Below, one piece after another: positions 7,733 through 16,907 of a stretch of 43,869 nucleotides of DNA. The notes under the pieces were generated by a model. It saw nothing but the letters and a program-made list of their open reading frames with translations, was not told the origin of the DNA and searched no databases. The stretch is from JBOHCT01 sp050699055. GTDB lineage: Bacteria; Actinomycetota; Actinomycetes; Streptosporangiales; JBOHCT01. Location of the stretch: positions 1 to 43,869 of the forward strand of contig JBOHCT010000005.1 of the NCBI GenBank assembly GCA_050699055.1, in the 5' to 3' direction. A program made the translations under genes and the position numbers. The stretch's first letter is position 1, and each line of letters opens with the position of its first letter.

Positions 7733-7860
7733 CGTACCTGACCGAGGACGCCCTCTGGCTTGTCGAGTCCGACCCGGCCGCCGGCTCCGACACCCTTAGC
7801 ATCCGCACGATCAGCCCGGATGGGCTGCGTCGAATGGTTGAGAACGCCTTCCATCTGTGA
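7729..7860 (+). CDS. 43-residue hypothetical protein coupled to the EspC-like gene
   Basis: A GTG at 7729 shares a GTGA overlap with the preceding stop and opens a 43-codon frame to TGA 7858-7860. The sequence begins MTYLTEDALWLVESDP and ends RRMVENAFHL. It has a balanced composition, with a probable strand-turn-helix, unlike the arginine-rich shadow frames around it. The four-base overlap suggests co-translation with the EspC-like protein. I do not recognise a family. An alternative is that both fragments come from one gene broken by a frameshift. Confidence 0.42.
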   Translation: MTYLTEDALWLVESDPAAGSDTLSIRTISPDGLRRMVENAFHL

Positions 7861-7964
7861 GCGTCCGGAGGGCTGTGGCTGGAAGCGGCGGGTGCACGGG
7901 CGGCGGCGTGCCTGCCCGCAGCGGGGGCTCGAAGCGAGGTGGGTGCACGAAGCGAGGCAGGTGC

Positions 7965-8783
7965 TCAGACGAAGGCGAGCGGGCGTACCGGCGAGCCCGT
8001 CGCCCCCATCAGCTTGAGCGCGACACACATGAAGACGAACTCGTGGACGCGGTCGCGGGCCAGCTCCTCCAACGCGACGTTCTCGATGATGTAGATGCCG
8101 TTCCTGACGATGAGCACGACGTGCCCAGGCAACGTGCCGAGATCGGGGTCCCGATGACCGGGCAGGTCGACGGCGACGTTGTCGGCCCCCACAGCCAGGG
8201 GGGCACGCTCGGCGAGCCACTCGGCCGCACCCCGGTCGAGCCCCGGCCCGTCGAGGTAGGTGTCGGGGTCGTCCCAGAGCTGGCCGTTGCCCGTACGAAC
8301 CAGCACGACGTCGCCTCGCTGCACGCTGACGCCCTGCGCCCGCTCGGCCGCGGCGAGATCGTCCGCGGACACCAGCTCCCGGCGACCGAGGCGCGCCTGC
8401 CCGCGCGACGCCGCCACGTCGAGCAGCACCCCGCGGGCCATGACCAGCGGGATGTCCTCCGCCCCGAGCTCGGTGAACCCCTGCGAGGTCTGCACGCTCG
8501 CGTCCACCGTGCGGCCGCCGTACATGGCGAGGTTCTCCGCCTGGTGGCACAGGGCGTCGATGTGGGTACCCGAGTGCTCGGCCATCGTGATCAGCCCCGA
8601 GGCGCTCGTCCGCGCCTCCGCGAGGCCGGCCTCGTGGCGCCGGTGCAGGCCGTAGACATAGCCGGGAAAGTGCGCGGGGAAGGTAGGCGACCCGACGCGG
8701 CGCGGCTGCTCCAGGTCGTAGGTCCTGGCTGCCCGAAGCTCGGTGAGCAGCGCTCCCGTGTCGCGCTCCGATCGTGTCGTCAT
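7965..8783 (-). CDS. Cyclase-family metal hydrolase (KynB-like)
   Basis: The 272-residue protein from ATG 8783 (GGGAG five bases upstream) belongs to the cyclase/kynurenine-formamidase fold. The zinc motif HSGTHIDALCH lies around residue 65, matching HxGTHxDxxxH. Further core segments are GVLLDVAASRG, GDVVLVRTGNG, GLDRGAAEWLAERAPLAVGADN and FVFMCVALKLMGATGSPVRPLAFV. The last resembles the substrate loop of isatin hydrolase-like members. The family hydrolyses N-formyl or lactam bonds, or acts in polyketide cyclisation. The gene is divergent from the D-aminoacylase 107 bp away, and both could act on amide substrates. The exact substrate is unknown. Confidence 0.85.
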   Translation of the reverse strand: MTTRSERDTGALLTELRAARTYDLEQPRRVGSPTFPAHFPGYVYGLHRRHEAGLAEARTSASGLITMAEHSGTHIDALCHQAENLAMYGGRTVDASVQTSQGFTELGAEDIPLVMARGVLLDVAASRGQARLGRRELVSADDLAAAERAQGVSVQRGDVVLVRTGNGQLWDDPDTYLDGPGLDRGAAEWLAERAPLAVGADNVAVDLPGHRDPDLGTLPGHVVLIVRNGIYIIENVALEELARDRVHEFVFMCVALKLMGATGSPVRPLAFV

Positions 8784-8889
8784 GTGCACTCCCGCTCGTC
8801 GCGAACATCGGCCTCCAGCCATCATGCACGACCGCGTGCGATCATCGTGCCGAGACTCGAACGCGTGCACGAGAGGGGACGGCGACGCG

Positions 8890-10497
8890 ATGACCTCCGC
8901 CGCGAGAGAGGACGGTCGGCCGATCTTGATCGAGGGCGCTGAGCTGGCCGACGGCAGCGGACGCCCGCTGGTCAGACGCGACGTACTCGTCGCGGATGGA
9001 AGGATCGCGGCGGTCGAGCCCGCGGGCACGCGCGACCCCTCGAGGTACGACCGCGTCGAGGCCGACGGGTTTGTGCTCGCCCCCGGGTTCATCGACGTCC
9101 ACTCGCACGCCGACAACGCGCCGCTCCTCCGCGACGGCGACACCACGAAGATCCTCCAGGGCGTGACGACCGAGGTCGTCGGCAACTGCGGCTTCAGCCT
9201 GGCGCCGGTCCAGCCCCCGCGCGAGCAGCTGCTGGCGGCGTTCACGACCCGCATCTTCCCGCCGTTCCCCTGGGGCTGGCACGCGTTCGCTGACTTCCTC
9301 GCCGCCACGGACACGCGTGGGTACGTGACGAACTACGTCCCCCTGGTCGGCCACGGAACCCTGCGGCTGGCCGTCCTGGGCATGGAGGACCGCGCGCCCC
9401 GCCCCGGCGAGCTCGCGGCGATGGGCGGGCTGTTGGACGAAGCGCTCGTCGCCGGCGCGTTCGGCATGTCGAGCGGGCTCATCTACCCGCCGGGGCTGTT
9501 CAGCGCGACGGACGAGCTCGTCGAGCTCGCCCGGCACCTGCCCGAAGGGCGGCTGTACGCCACGCACATGCGCGGCGAGGGCGAGCACCTGCTCGACAGC
9601 ATCGACGAGGCCATCCGGATCGGCGGGGAAGGGAACTGCCGCGTACAGATCTCCCACCTCAAAGCATCCGGCCGGCCGCACTGGGGACGGGTCGGCGCGG
9701 CGCTCGCGCGGCTCGACCGCGCGCGCCAGGAGGGACTCGACATTACCCAGGACGTTTACCCCTACGACCGGTCCTCCACGATGCTGACGGCCTGCATGCC
9801 GCCCTGGTTCCAGGAGGGCGGCGACGCCGCGTTGCTCGCCAGGCTCGACGACCCTGCCGCGTTGGCCCGCGCGCGTGCCGAGGTCGAGGGCGAGACCGAC
9901 GGTTGGGAGAGCCACCTGGCCGAGTGCGGGTACGACGGGGTCCTCGTGTCCAGTACCGCGTCGCACGCCCACGAGGGCCAGACACTCGCGGAGGTGGCAG
10001 CCGAGCTGGGCCTCGAGCCGTTCGAGGCGCTGGTCGAGGTCCTGCGTGGCGAGCGACTGCGGGCGTCGATGGTGATCTCCTCCATGAGCGAGGCTGACGT
10101 CGAGGCCGTGCTGGACCATCCGGCGACCGTGATCGGTTCCGACGGGCTGCCGCCCGGGGTGGGCGGGAAGCCGCATCCGCGGCTGTTCGGCACGTTCCCG
10201 CGAGTCCTCGGCCGGTACGTCCGCGAGCGCGGCCTCCTCGACCTGCCCACCGCCCTCGCACGGATGACCGCCTCGCCGGCCGACGCCTTCGGCCTCACCG
10301 ACCGCGGCCGGATCGCCCCCGGCGCCGTCGCCGACCTCGTCGCCTTCGATCCTGAGCGCGTGGCGGATGTCTGCGACTACCGCGATCCCGTCCATCCCCC
10401 CACCGGGATCGCCTGGGTCATGCAGGCGGGCCGCGTCGCCGTGCGCGACGGCAGGTGGCTGGGCAGCCGGCTGGGCACCCGCCTGCGGCCGCGGTAG
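8890..10497 (+). CDS. N-acyl-D-amino-acid deacylase (D-aminoacylase) family
   Basis: From ATG 8890 (GAGAGGGGA upstream) the product is 535 residues, the normal length for the family. Amidohydrolase metal sites appear in order: FIDVHSHADNA, VVGNCGFSLAP (the cysteine ligand of D-aminoacylases), GMSSGLIYPPG, ATHMRGEGEH, QISHLKASGRPHWG and VIGSDGLPPGVGGKPHPR with the catalytic Asp. A C-terminal barrel repeat (GAVADLVAFDPERVAD) closes the beta-sandwich. The enzyme would remove acyl groups from N-acyl-D-amino acids or act on related cyclic ureas or amides. An earlier in-frame start at 8743 would overlap the divergent cyclase gene and gives non-family sequence. The CynX-like transporter downstream may import the substrate. 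Confidence 0.9.
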   Translation: MTSAAREDGRPILIEGAELADGSGRPLVRRDVLVADGRIAAVEPAGTRDPSRYDRVEADGFVLAPGFIDVHSHADNAPLLRDGDTTKILQGVTTEVVGNCGFSLAPVQPPREQLLAAFTTRIFPPFPWGWHAFADFLAATDTRGYVTNYVPLVGHGTLRLAVLGMEDRAPRPGELAAMGGLLDEALVAGAFGMSSGLIYPPGLFSATDELVELARHLPEGRLYATHMRGEGEHLLDSIDEAIRIGGEGNCRVQISHLKASGRPHWGRVGAALARLDRARQEGLDITQDVYPYDRSSTMLTACMPPWFQEGGDAALLARLDDPAALARARAEVEGETDGWESHLAECGYDGVLVSSTASHAHEGQTLAEVAAELGLEPFEALVEVLRGERLRASMVISSMSEADVEAVLDHPATVIGSDGLPPGVGGKPHPRLFGTFPRVLGRYVRERGLLDLPTALARMTASPADAFGLTDRGRIAPGAVADLVAFDPERVADVCDYRDPVHPPTGIAWVMQAGRVAVRDGRWLGSRLGTRLRPR

Positions 10498-10718
10498 GCC
10501 CCCGTCGTCCCGCCGTCCCCTGCGCCGCGCGTCCAGGTCCGGCTGCCCGCGCGAACGACTCGCGCGGCTGCGCGACGACGACCGCGGCGACGATCGCGAG
10601 CGGCCGCCCGAAGATAGTGGTGTGTCTCCCCCATCGTTTGCCAGACGCGCCGACTACTTCCTCGGACGGGCAAGAGGTGCCGCCCCGAGCGGTGTCTGCG
10701 AGAGTCCAGGAGCTGCCC

Positions 10719-12002
10719 GTGCGCGGTAAGGGGCCCGCGACCGGCTCTCGGGCCGCGGTGGTGATGACCGTCTGCGCCCTGGTGCTCCTCGGGTTCAACC
10801 TGCGCCCCGCGATCAGCAGCGTCTCCCCCCTGCTCGGCGACCTGCGGGACGCCTTCGCGCTCTCGGGTACCGAGCTCGGCGTGCTGACCACGCTGCCAGT
10901 GCTGTGCCTGGGCGTCTTCGCTCCGGCCGCGCCGGCCTTGACCCGCAGGTTCGGCGCGGAGGCCACGGTGACCGGTGCGCTCGGCTGTGTCTGCGCGGGC
11001 ATCCTGGTACGCCTCGTCCCCTCGTCCCTCGCTCTGTTCGGGGGCACCGTGCTGGCCGGCGCCGGCCTCGCCATAGGCAACGTCCTGATGCCCTACATGG
11101 TCAGGCGTGACTTTCCCCGTCGCGTGGGCCTGATGACCGGCGTCACCACCATGGGGCTGAACGTCGGCGCCGCGGTCGCCGCGGGCGCCACCATCCCCGT
11201 GCGTGACGCCGCCGGCGGCACGTGGCAGCCGGCCCTGGCCGTCTGGTGCGTCCCCGCGGCGGCGGCCGGGCTGCTGTGGGCCCCGCTCGCGGTCCGCCAC
11301 GCGGGAGGGGTGGAGGCCCAGCGCCGCCCCACCGGCGTACGGCACGTGCTGCGCGACCCGCAGGCCTGGGCGGTCACCGTGTACATGGGCATGCAGTCGC
11401 TGGTGTTCTACGTGCTGCTGTCCTGGGTGCCCGAGATCGCCGTGGCGCGCGGCTACGACCAGGCGACGGGCGGGCTGATGCTATCGCTCATCATGCTGCT
11501 CGGCGTGCCCGCGTCGCTGGTCGCTCCAGTGCTCGCCGGCCGGCTCAGGAACCAGGGCCCGGTGCTGGCCGGCGCGGTGGGCCTCGTCGCGGTCGGCCTG
11601 GCGGGGATGTTGTTCGTGCCCGCGTACTCGTGGTTCTGGGCGGTACCCCTGGGCGTCGGCCAGGGCTCGTGCTTCGCGCTCGCACTCACCCTGATCGTGC
11701 TCCGCTCCCCGGACGGGACGACGTCTGCTGGGGTGTCGAGCATGGCACAGACCCTCGGCTACCTCCTCGCGGCAGGCGGGCCGCTGCTGATGGGCGTCCT
11801 GCACGACGCCACAGGAGGATGGAGCGTGCCGCTGGCCGCGCTGCTCGCCTGGCTCGTTCCCGAGGCGTGCGCGGGACTGCTCGCCTCGCGTCCCCGGTTC
11901 GTCCGCCGCCGGGAGGAGGGACGGGGCACAACACACAGCACCGCAGGCGCCCTCATCGGCCGCTCGCTCCGGCGCCGCCCTGGGAGCCGGCGAACACGGT
12001 AG
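10719..12002 (+). CDS. CynX/NimT-family MFS transporter
   Basis: The start is GTG 10719 because AGGAG lies six bases before it; an in-frame GTG at 10692 lacks such a site. The 427-residue protein shows twelve hydrophobic segments and the CynX-type N-terminus VLLGFNLRPAISSVSPLLGD. That signature is common to cyanate and 2-nitroimidazole transporters and to many actinomycete uptake or export proteins of unknown cargo. A second-half repeat (GMQSLVFYVLLSWVPEIAVARGY) is typical. The last 50 bases overlap the 3' end of the convergent IclR gene, and the arginine-rich tail beyond residue 395 is probably unstructured. The 221-bp gap before it holds no other gene. Confidence 0.87.
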   Translation: MRGKGPATGSRAAVVMTVCALVLLGFNLRPAISSVSPLLGDLRDAFALSGTELGVLTTLPVLCLGVFAPAAPALTRRFGAEATVTGALGCVCAGILVRLVPSSLALFGGTVLAGAGLAIGNVLMPYMVRRDFPRRVGLMTGVTTMGLNVGAAVAAGATIPVRDAAGGTWQPALAVWCVPAAAAGLLWAPLAVRHAGGVEAQRRPTGVRHVLRDPQAWAVTVYMGMQSLVFYVLLSWVPEIAVARGYDQATGGLMLSLIMLLGVPASLVAPVLAGRLRNQGPVLAGAVGLVAVGLAGMLFVPAYSWFWAVPLGVGQGSCFALALTLIVLRSPDGTTSAGVSSMAQTLGYLLAAGGPLLMGVLHDATGGWSVPLAALLAWLVPEACAGLLASRPRFVRRREEGRGTTHSTAGALIGRSLRRRPGSRRTR

Positions 12003-12810
12003 CGCTCACGGCTGTCGCGCGCCGCTCGATCGTTCGTACGGCACCGTGCAGGTCCTTCAGGTGGCGTCTCGCCACCTGGTCCACGGTCAGTACCTGCCTG
12101 CGCCACGTCAGGTTGACGCAGCCGAGTACTTGACCGTCCACCTGGATCGGCACGGCGATCGAGTTGCGTCCGTCGTCGACCTCGTCGCGGGTCTTCTCGT
12201 AGTCGCCACCGAACTCCGGCGCACGGACACTGTAGCCGCGCCGCCTCGTCCCCTCGACCAGCTGCCGGACCCGCTCGGGATCACGGGCGAGCTCGTGCCC
12301 CGGTACCTCACGTTCGCGCAGCCGACGGAGAACAGCCTCCCGCTCCTGCTCCGGGCAGAACGCGAGGTAGGCGCGCCCGGACGCCGAGCGCAGGATGTTG
12401 GCGCGGAAGTGAACCGGCCTGGCCGGCACGTCGTCGAAGTACGCCCGCGGGCTGTTCGTCTCGAGGACCTCCATGTGGTCGAGGCGCGGCACCGACAGTA
12501 CCGACGGCCAGCTCACCTTCTCGCAGAGCCCGCCGAGCACCGGAGAGGCGACCTCCACCAGCCAGTCAGCGTCGTCGAGCGGCGCGCGCCGCTGCAGCGT
12601 GTGGCTCGGCAGGAAGGCGCCGTCCGCCATGCGCTGCCAGACCAGCCCCTCCTGGTAGCAGGTGTAGAGGATGCGGGTCAGGCTGCTCTTGGGGATGCCG
12701 GTCGCCAGGCACAGGTCGTGCAGGCTGGCCGCGCGCATCTCCTGCAGGACACGCAGCACCTCGAGCCCCCGTGCGAGGGCGACGATCGGCTTGACCTTGT
12801 AATGACGCAT
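11953..12810 (-). CDS. IclR-family transcriptional regulator
   Basis: The 285-residue product starts at ATG 12810 with GGGAGGC upstream; a GTG three bases earlier is also possible. The N-terminal winged helix-turn-helix reads VKPIVALARGLEVLRVLQEM and then LATGIPKSSLTRILYTC, which contains the recognition helix. The C-terminal IclR effector domain runs from about residue 80 (VASPVLGGLCEKVSWPSVLS) to NSIAVPIQVDGQVLGCVNL. It is closest in style to MhpR-type regulators of aromatic or ketone catabolism. It is divergent from the carboxylation operon, and a perfect palindrome lies between the two start codons, so it very probably controls that operon and itself. Confidence 0.9.
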   Translation of the reverse strand: MRHYKVKPIVALARGLEVLRVLQEMRAASLHDLCLATGIPKSSLTRILYTCYQEGLVWQRMADGAFLPSHTLQRRAPLDDADWLVEVASPVLGGLCEKVSWPSVLSVPRLDHMEVLETNSPRAYFDDVPARPVHFRANILRSASGRAYLAFCPEQEREAVLRRLREREVPGHELARDPERVRQLVEGTRRRGYSVRAPEFGGDYEKTRDEVDDGRNSIAVPIQVDGQVLGCVNLTWRRQVLTVDQVARRHLKDLHGAVRTIERRATAVSATVFAGSQGGAGASGR

Positions 12811-12838
12811 CACACGCCTCCCTCACCGCGGAGGCTAC

Positions 12839-12855
12839 TTTTCACCCAGTGAAAA
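12839..12855. promoter_or_regulatory. Perfect palindrome, probable IclR operator
   Basis: TTTTCACCCAGTGAAAA has 7-bp arms (TTTTCAC/GTGAAAA) around CCA. It lies 28 bp upstream of the iclR ATG and 73 bp upstream of the acetoacetate-CoA ligase GTG. It stands out as an AT-rich island in GC-rich sequence. Size and position suit a dimeric IclR protein controlling both directions. Confidence 0.65.
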
Positions 12856-12928
12856 GCTATCAAATGGGCGCTTCTGTGAGTCGTAGGTTTGCGGGAGGGT
12901 GCTGCTGTGACGGCGGAGGAGGACGAGA

Positions 12929-14950
12929 GTGACGGCGAACGACCGCGAGCCCGGCCGGGTCCGTGAGGGAGACCTGCTGTGGACGCCCAGCCCCGAGCAG
13001 GCGGCGGGGACGGGCATCACCGCGTTCACGCGCTGGTTGGAGCGGGAGCGCGGCCTGCGCTTCGACGACTACGCGGCGCTGTGGCGCTGGTCGGTCGATG
13101 ACCTCGAGGGTTTCTGGCAGGCGATCTGGGACTACTTCGACGTACAGGCGTCCGTGCCGCCCACGCGGGCGCTGGGGCGACGGGAGATGCCCGGAGCCGG
13201 GTGGTTCCCTGGCGCGCGGCTGAACTTCGCGCAGCATGTGCTGCGCGGGGAGCGCCCGGGGACCGACGCGCTCATGTATCTGTCGGAGACCACCGGCCTG
13301 ACCGGGCTCGCGTGGGAGGACTTCGCCGGCCAGGTACGTGTCCTCGCTACCCGGCTACGCGCCCTCGGCGTACAGCCCGGTGACCGCGTCGCCGCCTACC
13401 TGCCGAACATCCCTCAAGCGGTCGTCGCGATGCTGGCGACGACCAGCATCGGCGCGGTGTGGACCTGCTGCTCCCCCGACTTCGGCTGGCGCGGCGTGCT
13501 CGACCGGCTCCGCCAGGTCGAGCCGAAGGTCCTCATCTGCGTGGACGGCTACCGATACGGCGGCAAGGCGTACGACCGACGCGAAGAGCTCAGCCGGATC
13601 ATCGGCGGCCTGCACACGCTCGACCACGTCGTCCACCTTCCCTACCTGCGCCCCGACGACCCCACCCCGGCGGTCGAGGGCGCGCTGCTCTGGGACACGC
13701 TGCTCGACCACCCACCGGTGCCGGCCGAGGACTTCCGGTTCGAGCAGGTGCCGTTCGACCATCCGCTGTGGGTCCTGTACTCCTCCGGCACGACCGGGCT
13801 GCCGAAGGCCATCGTGCACGGCCACGGCGGCCAGCTGCTCGAGCAGATGAAGAACCAGTCCTTCCACATGGACCTGCACCCGGGCGACCGCGCGTTCTTC
13901 TTCACCACGACCGGCTGGATGATGTGGAACTTCCTGGTCAGCTCGCCAGTGATCGGCGTCTGCCCGGTGCTCTACGACGGCAACCCCGCCTACCCCGCGG
14001 CCGACGCGCTCTGGCAGTTGGCGCAGGACGCGGGGGTGAGCCTGTTCGGCACGAGCCCGACGTTCATCGACATGATGAACAAGGCCGGCATCGTTCCCGG
14101 CGAGACCTACGACCTCTCCCGGCTGCGCACGATCATGCCGGCGGGGTCCCCTGTCTCCCCCGCCTGCACGGCATGGTTCTACCGCAACGTCAAGAAGGAT
14201 GTCTGGATCGCCACCGGCAGCGGTGGCACGGACTGCTGCACCGGCTTCGTCGGCGGCGTCCCGACCCTCCCCGTCTACGCCGGCGAGATCCAGGCGCCGT
14301 CCCTCGGGGTCGCGGCGAAAGCGTACGACGAGCACGGCCGCGGCGTGGTCGACCAGGTAGGCGAGTTCGTCATCACCGAGCCGATGCCGGCGATGCCGGT
14401 GAAGCTGTGGGGCGACGACAGCGGCACGCGCTACCGCGACGCGTACTTCGACTACTTCCCCGGGGTGTGGCGTCAGGGCGACTTCTTCCGGATCAACGAG
14501 CGGGGCGGGTGCTTCGTCCTCGGACGCTCTGACGCGACGCTGAACCGTTACGGCGTGCGCATCGGCACCGCGGAGATCTACCGCGCGCTCGAACCGCTCG
14601 AAGAGGTCGACGACGCTCTCGTGGTGAACCTCGCGCTGTCCGCCGGAGGGTTCTTCATGCCGCTGTTCGTCGCACTCGCCGACGAGCGCGTGCTCGACGC
14701 CGATCTCGAGAAGAAGATCCGGGACCGGCTCCGGCGCGAGTACACGCCGCGGCACGTCCCCGACCGGGTCGTGCAGGTCCCGGAGATCCCGCGGACGCTG
14801 TCCGGCAAGAAGATGGAGGTCCCCGTGCGAAAAATCCTGCTGGGCACCTCGGCGGAGGAATCGGCGGACCGCCACGCCATGGCCAACCCGGACTCGCTGG
14901 ATACCTTCATCACCTACGCCCGTAGCGGGCGGGACTACTCGATCACCTGA
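12929..14950 (+). CDS. Acetoacetate-CoA ligase (AMP-forming)
   Basis: The 673-residue product matches the length of acetoacetyl-CoA synthetases. The GTG start has GGAGGA eight bases upstream. The acetyl-CoA-synthetase-like N-terminal cap (FTRWLERERGLRFDDYAALW) is followed by the AMP-binding loop LYSSGTTGLPKAIVHGHGG near residue 285. Further family segments are TTTGWMMWNFLVS, ATGSGGTDCCTGFVGG and GRSDATLNRYGVRIGTAEIY. The C-terminal catalytic lysine is in TLSGKKMEVPVRKIL. It would convert acetoacetate, or a longer beta-keto acid, plus ATP and CoA to the acyl-CoA with release of AMP. It is the first gene of the operon, where it could activate the product of the carboxylase encoded downstream. 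Confidence 0.9.
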   Translation: MTANDREPGRVREGDLLWTPSPEQAAGTGITAFTRWLERERGLRFDDYAALWRWSVDDLEGFWQAIWDYFDVQASVPPTRALGRREMPGAGWFPGARLNFAQHVLRGERPGTDALMYLSETTGLTGLAWEDFAGQVRVLATRLRALGVQPGDRVAAYLPNIPQAVVAMLATTSIGAVWTCCSPDFGWRGVLDRLRQVEPKVLICVDGYRYGGKAYDRREELSRIIGGLHTLDHVVHLPYLRPDDPTPAVEGALLWDTLLDHPPVPAEDFRFEQVPFDHPLWVLYSSGTTGLPKAIVHGHGGQLLEQMKNQSFHMDLHPGDRAFFFTTTGWMMWNFLVSSPVIGVCPVLYDGNPAYPAADALWQLAQDAGVSLFGTSPTFIDMMNKAGIVPGETYDLSRLRTIMPAGSPVSPACTAWFYRNVKKDVWIATGSGGTDCCTGFVGGVPTLPVYAGEIQAPSLGVAAKAYDEHGRGVVDQVGEFVITEPMPAMPVKLWGDDSGTRYRDAYFDYFPGVWRQGDFFRINERGGCFVLGRSDATLNRYGVRIGTAEIYRALEPLEEVDDALVVNLALSAGGFFMPLFVALADERVLDADLEKKIRDRLRREYTPRHVPDRVVQVPEIPRTLSGKKMEVPVRKILLGTSAEESADRHAMANPDSLDTFITYARSGRDYSIT

Positions 14951-14988
14951 TCCGCACCGCGGTGCCTCTCTCACGCTGGAGGAGACGG

Positions 14989-16828
14989 ATGGACGACAGT
15001 GCAGTCACACGCAGCGGAGACACCCGCACCTTCCCGCTGCCCTCGGAGATCGGCGACGTTCCCGGCGCCGAGGACTGGCGGTCGATGTACCCCTACTTCA
15101 CGCGTTTCCAGCCGGAAGACGACGGGCGCTTCTGGTTCTACAACTCGATGCACTTCCCCGAGCCCGTGCCGGCTTTCGACGCGATCACCTCGGAGATCCC
15201 CTACACCGCGATCGGGGCGAACACCGCCAGGGTGTTTTCCTTCCCCACGACGTTGGGCATCGAGCACCGCATCGTCAACGGCCGCGTCTACATCACGGCG
15301 ATCCCGGTCACCGACCCGGCCGAGGTCGAGCGCAGGCTCGCGGTCTTCCAGGAGCGTGCCGGCTACTACTACGAGAACTGGGACCGGCTGTACGACGGCT
15401 GGAAGGAGCGCGTTGCCGGCCTGATCCGCGAGATCGAAGAGATGCGGGTGCCCGAGCTACCCGAGTTCGAGGACGCCGAGGTCGTCCGGCGGTCCACGGG
15501 GGTGGCGCAGAACCACTACGTACGCGAGAACTACCACCGCTGCGTCGACCTGTTCTCGAAGATGTGGCACCACCACACCGAGTTCCTCATGCTCGGCTAC
15601 GGCGCCTACGTGACCTTCTTCAAGTTCTGCAAGCAGGCCTTCCCCGAGATCCCCGACCAGACCGTGGCCCGCATGGTCGCGGGGTATCGACGCCGCCATG
15701 TACCGACCGGACGACGAGCTCAAGCGGCTGGCGACACTCGCCGTCGAGGACGGGCTCGACGACCTTTTCGTGGAAGGGGCCGACCCCGACGCCGTGCTCG
15801 ACGCGGTACGCGGGCGCGGGGAAGCCGGCCGTAGGTGGCTGTCGGCGTTCGACGAGGCGCGCGACCCGTGGTTCCACGTCTCGACCGGCGATGGCTTCTA
15901 CCATCATCACCTGAGCTGGAACGATGACCTCACGGTGCCGTTCGCCGCGCTGTCGGGATACGTCCGCCAGGTCCGCGACGGCGAGACGCTCGCCCGACCG
16001 ACCGAGACCGTCACGCGGGAGCGTGAGCGCATCGCCACCGAGTACCGCGACCTACTCACGAGCGAGGAGGAGCGGGCGGCGTTCGACCAGATGCTCGGGC
16101 TGTGCCGGGTCGTCTTCCCCTACGTGGAGGACCACAAGTTCTACTGCGAGCACTGGTTCACCACGAGGTTCTTCCAGAAGATCCGCGAGTTCGGCGGGCT
16201 GCTGCGGCGCCAGGGCGTGCTCGCCGAGGCCGAGGACGTCTTCCAGCTGCACCATAATGAGGTGGACCAGGCGCTCGCGGATGTGATGCTGGCCTGGGCC
16301 TCCGGCGGGAAGCCGCTGGGCGGAGCGCATTTCCAGCCGATCGTCGCCGAGCGCAAGCGCATGCTCAAGGTGCTGCGGGACTGGTCGGCGCCGCCCGCCC
16401 TCGGCCCGAAGCCCGAGGCCTTGAACGACCCCGCTGTCAACATGCTGTGGGGGGTCACGATGCACACGGTGGAGGTCTGGGCCCAGGCATCACAGGCCAC
16501 CGGGGAAAGGGAGGTCCATGGTTTCGCGGCCTCGCCCGGCGTCGTGGAGGGGGTCGCCCGGGTCCTCAAGGACGTCAACCAGATCGGCGAGATGCGCGCC
16601 GGCGAGATCCTCGTCTGCCCCGTGACCGCCCCGAGCTGGGGACCGGTGTTCGGCAAGATCAAGGCGGCGGTGTCCGACATCGGCGGCACGATGTCTCACG
16701 CGGCCATCGTCGCCCGCGAGTACGGCATGCCTGCCGTCGTCGGCACGGGACAGGCGACCACGCGCATCGCGACCGGGCAGCGGGTGCGCGTCGACGGCGA
16801 CCGCGGGGTCGTCCGCGTCCTCGACTAG
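14989..16828 (+). pseudogene. PEP-synthase-like phosphotransferase, substrate and His-swivel chain (frameshifted)
   Basis: The ATG at 14989 has GGAGGAGACGG before it. The reading frame stays family-like to VARMVAG at about 15684, where a GGGG run shifts it. Removing one G restores VAG-IDAAMYRPDDELKRL and a second frame that runs to 16828, giving about 612 residues. The middle part is the substrate-binding region. The C-terminal part is the swivelling phosphohistidine domain, with the catalytic His in DIGGTMSHAAIVAREYGMPA. The layout resembles the large subunit of phenylphosphate synthase (PpsA) and the non-ATP part of rifampin phosphotransferase. The ATP-grasp part is the separate gene at 16904. 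Both halves are otherwise well preserved, so a sequencing error or a recent mutation is likely. Confidence 0.82.
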
Positions 16829-16841
16829 GGGGAACAACGCC

Positions 16842-16907
16842 ATGAGCGATTACCCCGGTGTCCTCCTCCGCTCCCTGCTGCACCCCACTTTGGAGGCCAC
16901 CTCATGA
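16842..16907 (+). CDS. 21-residue micro-ORF between the phosphotransferase subunits
   Basis: ATG 16842, preceded by GGGGGAAC, opens a 21-codon frame (MSDYPGVLLRSLLHPTLEAT, then Ser) whose TGA overlaps the ATG of the ATP-grasp gene in an ATGA. It begins 13 bp after the end of the preceding gene. It may be a real small subunit or a leader peptide that carries ribosomes onto the next start. The next gene also has TGGAGG within this ORF as its own Shine-Dalgarno sequence, so coupling is plausible but not required. Confidence 0.35.
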   Translation: MSDYPGVLLRSLLHPTLEATS

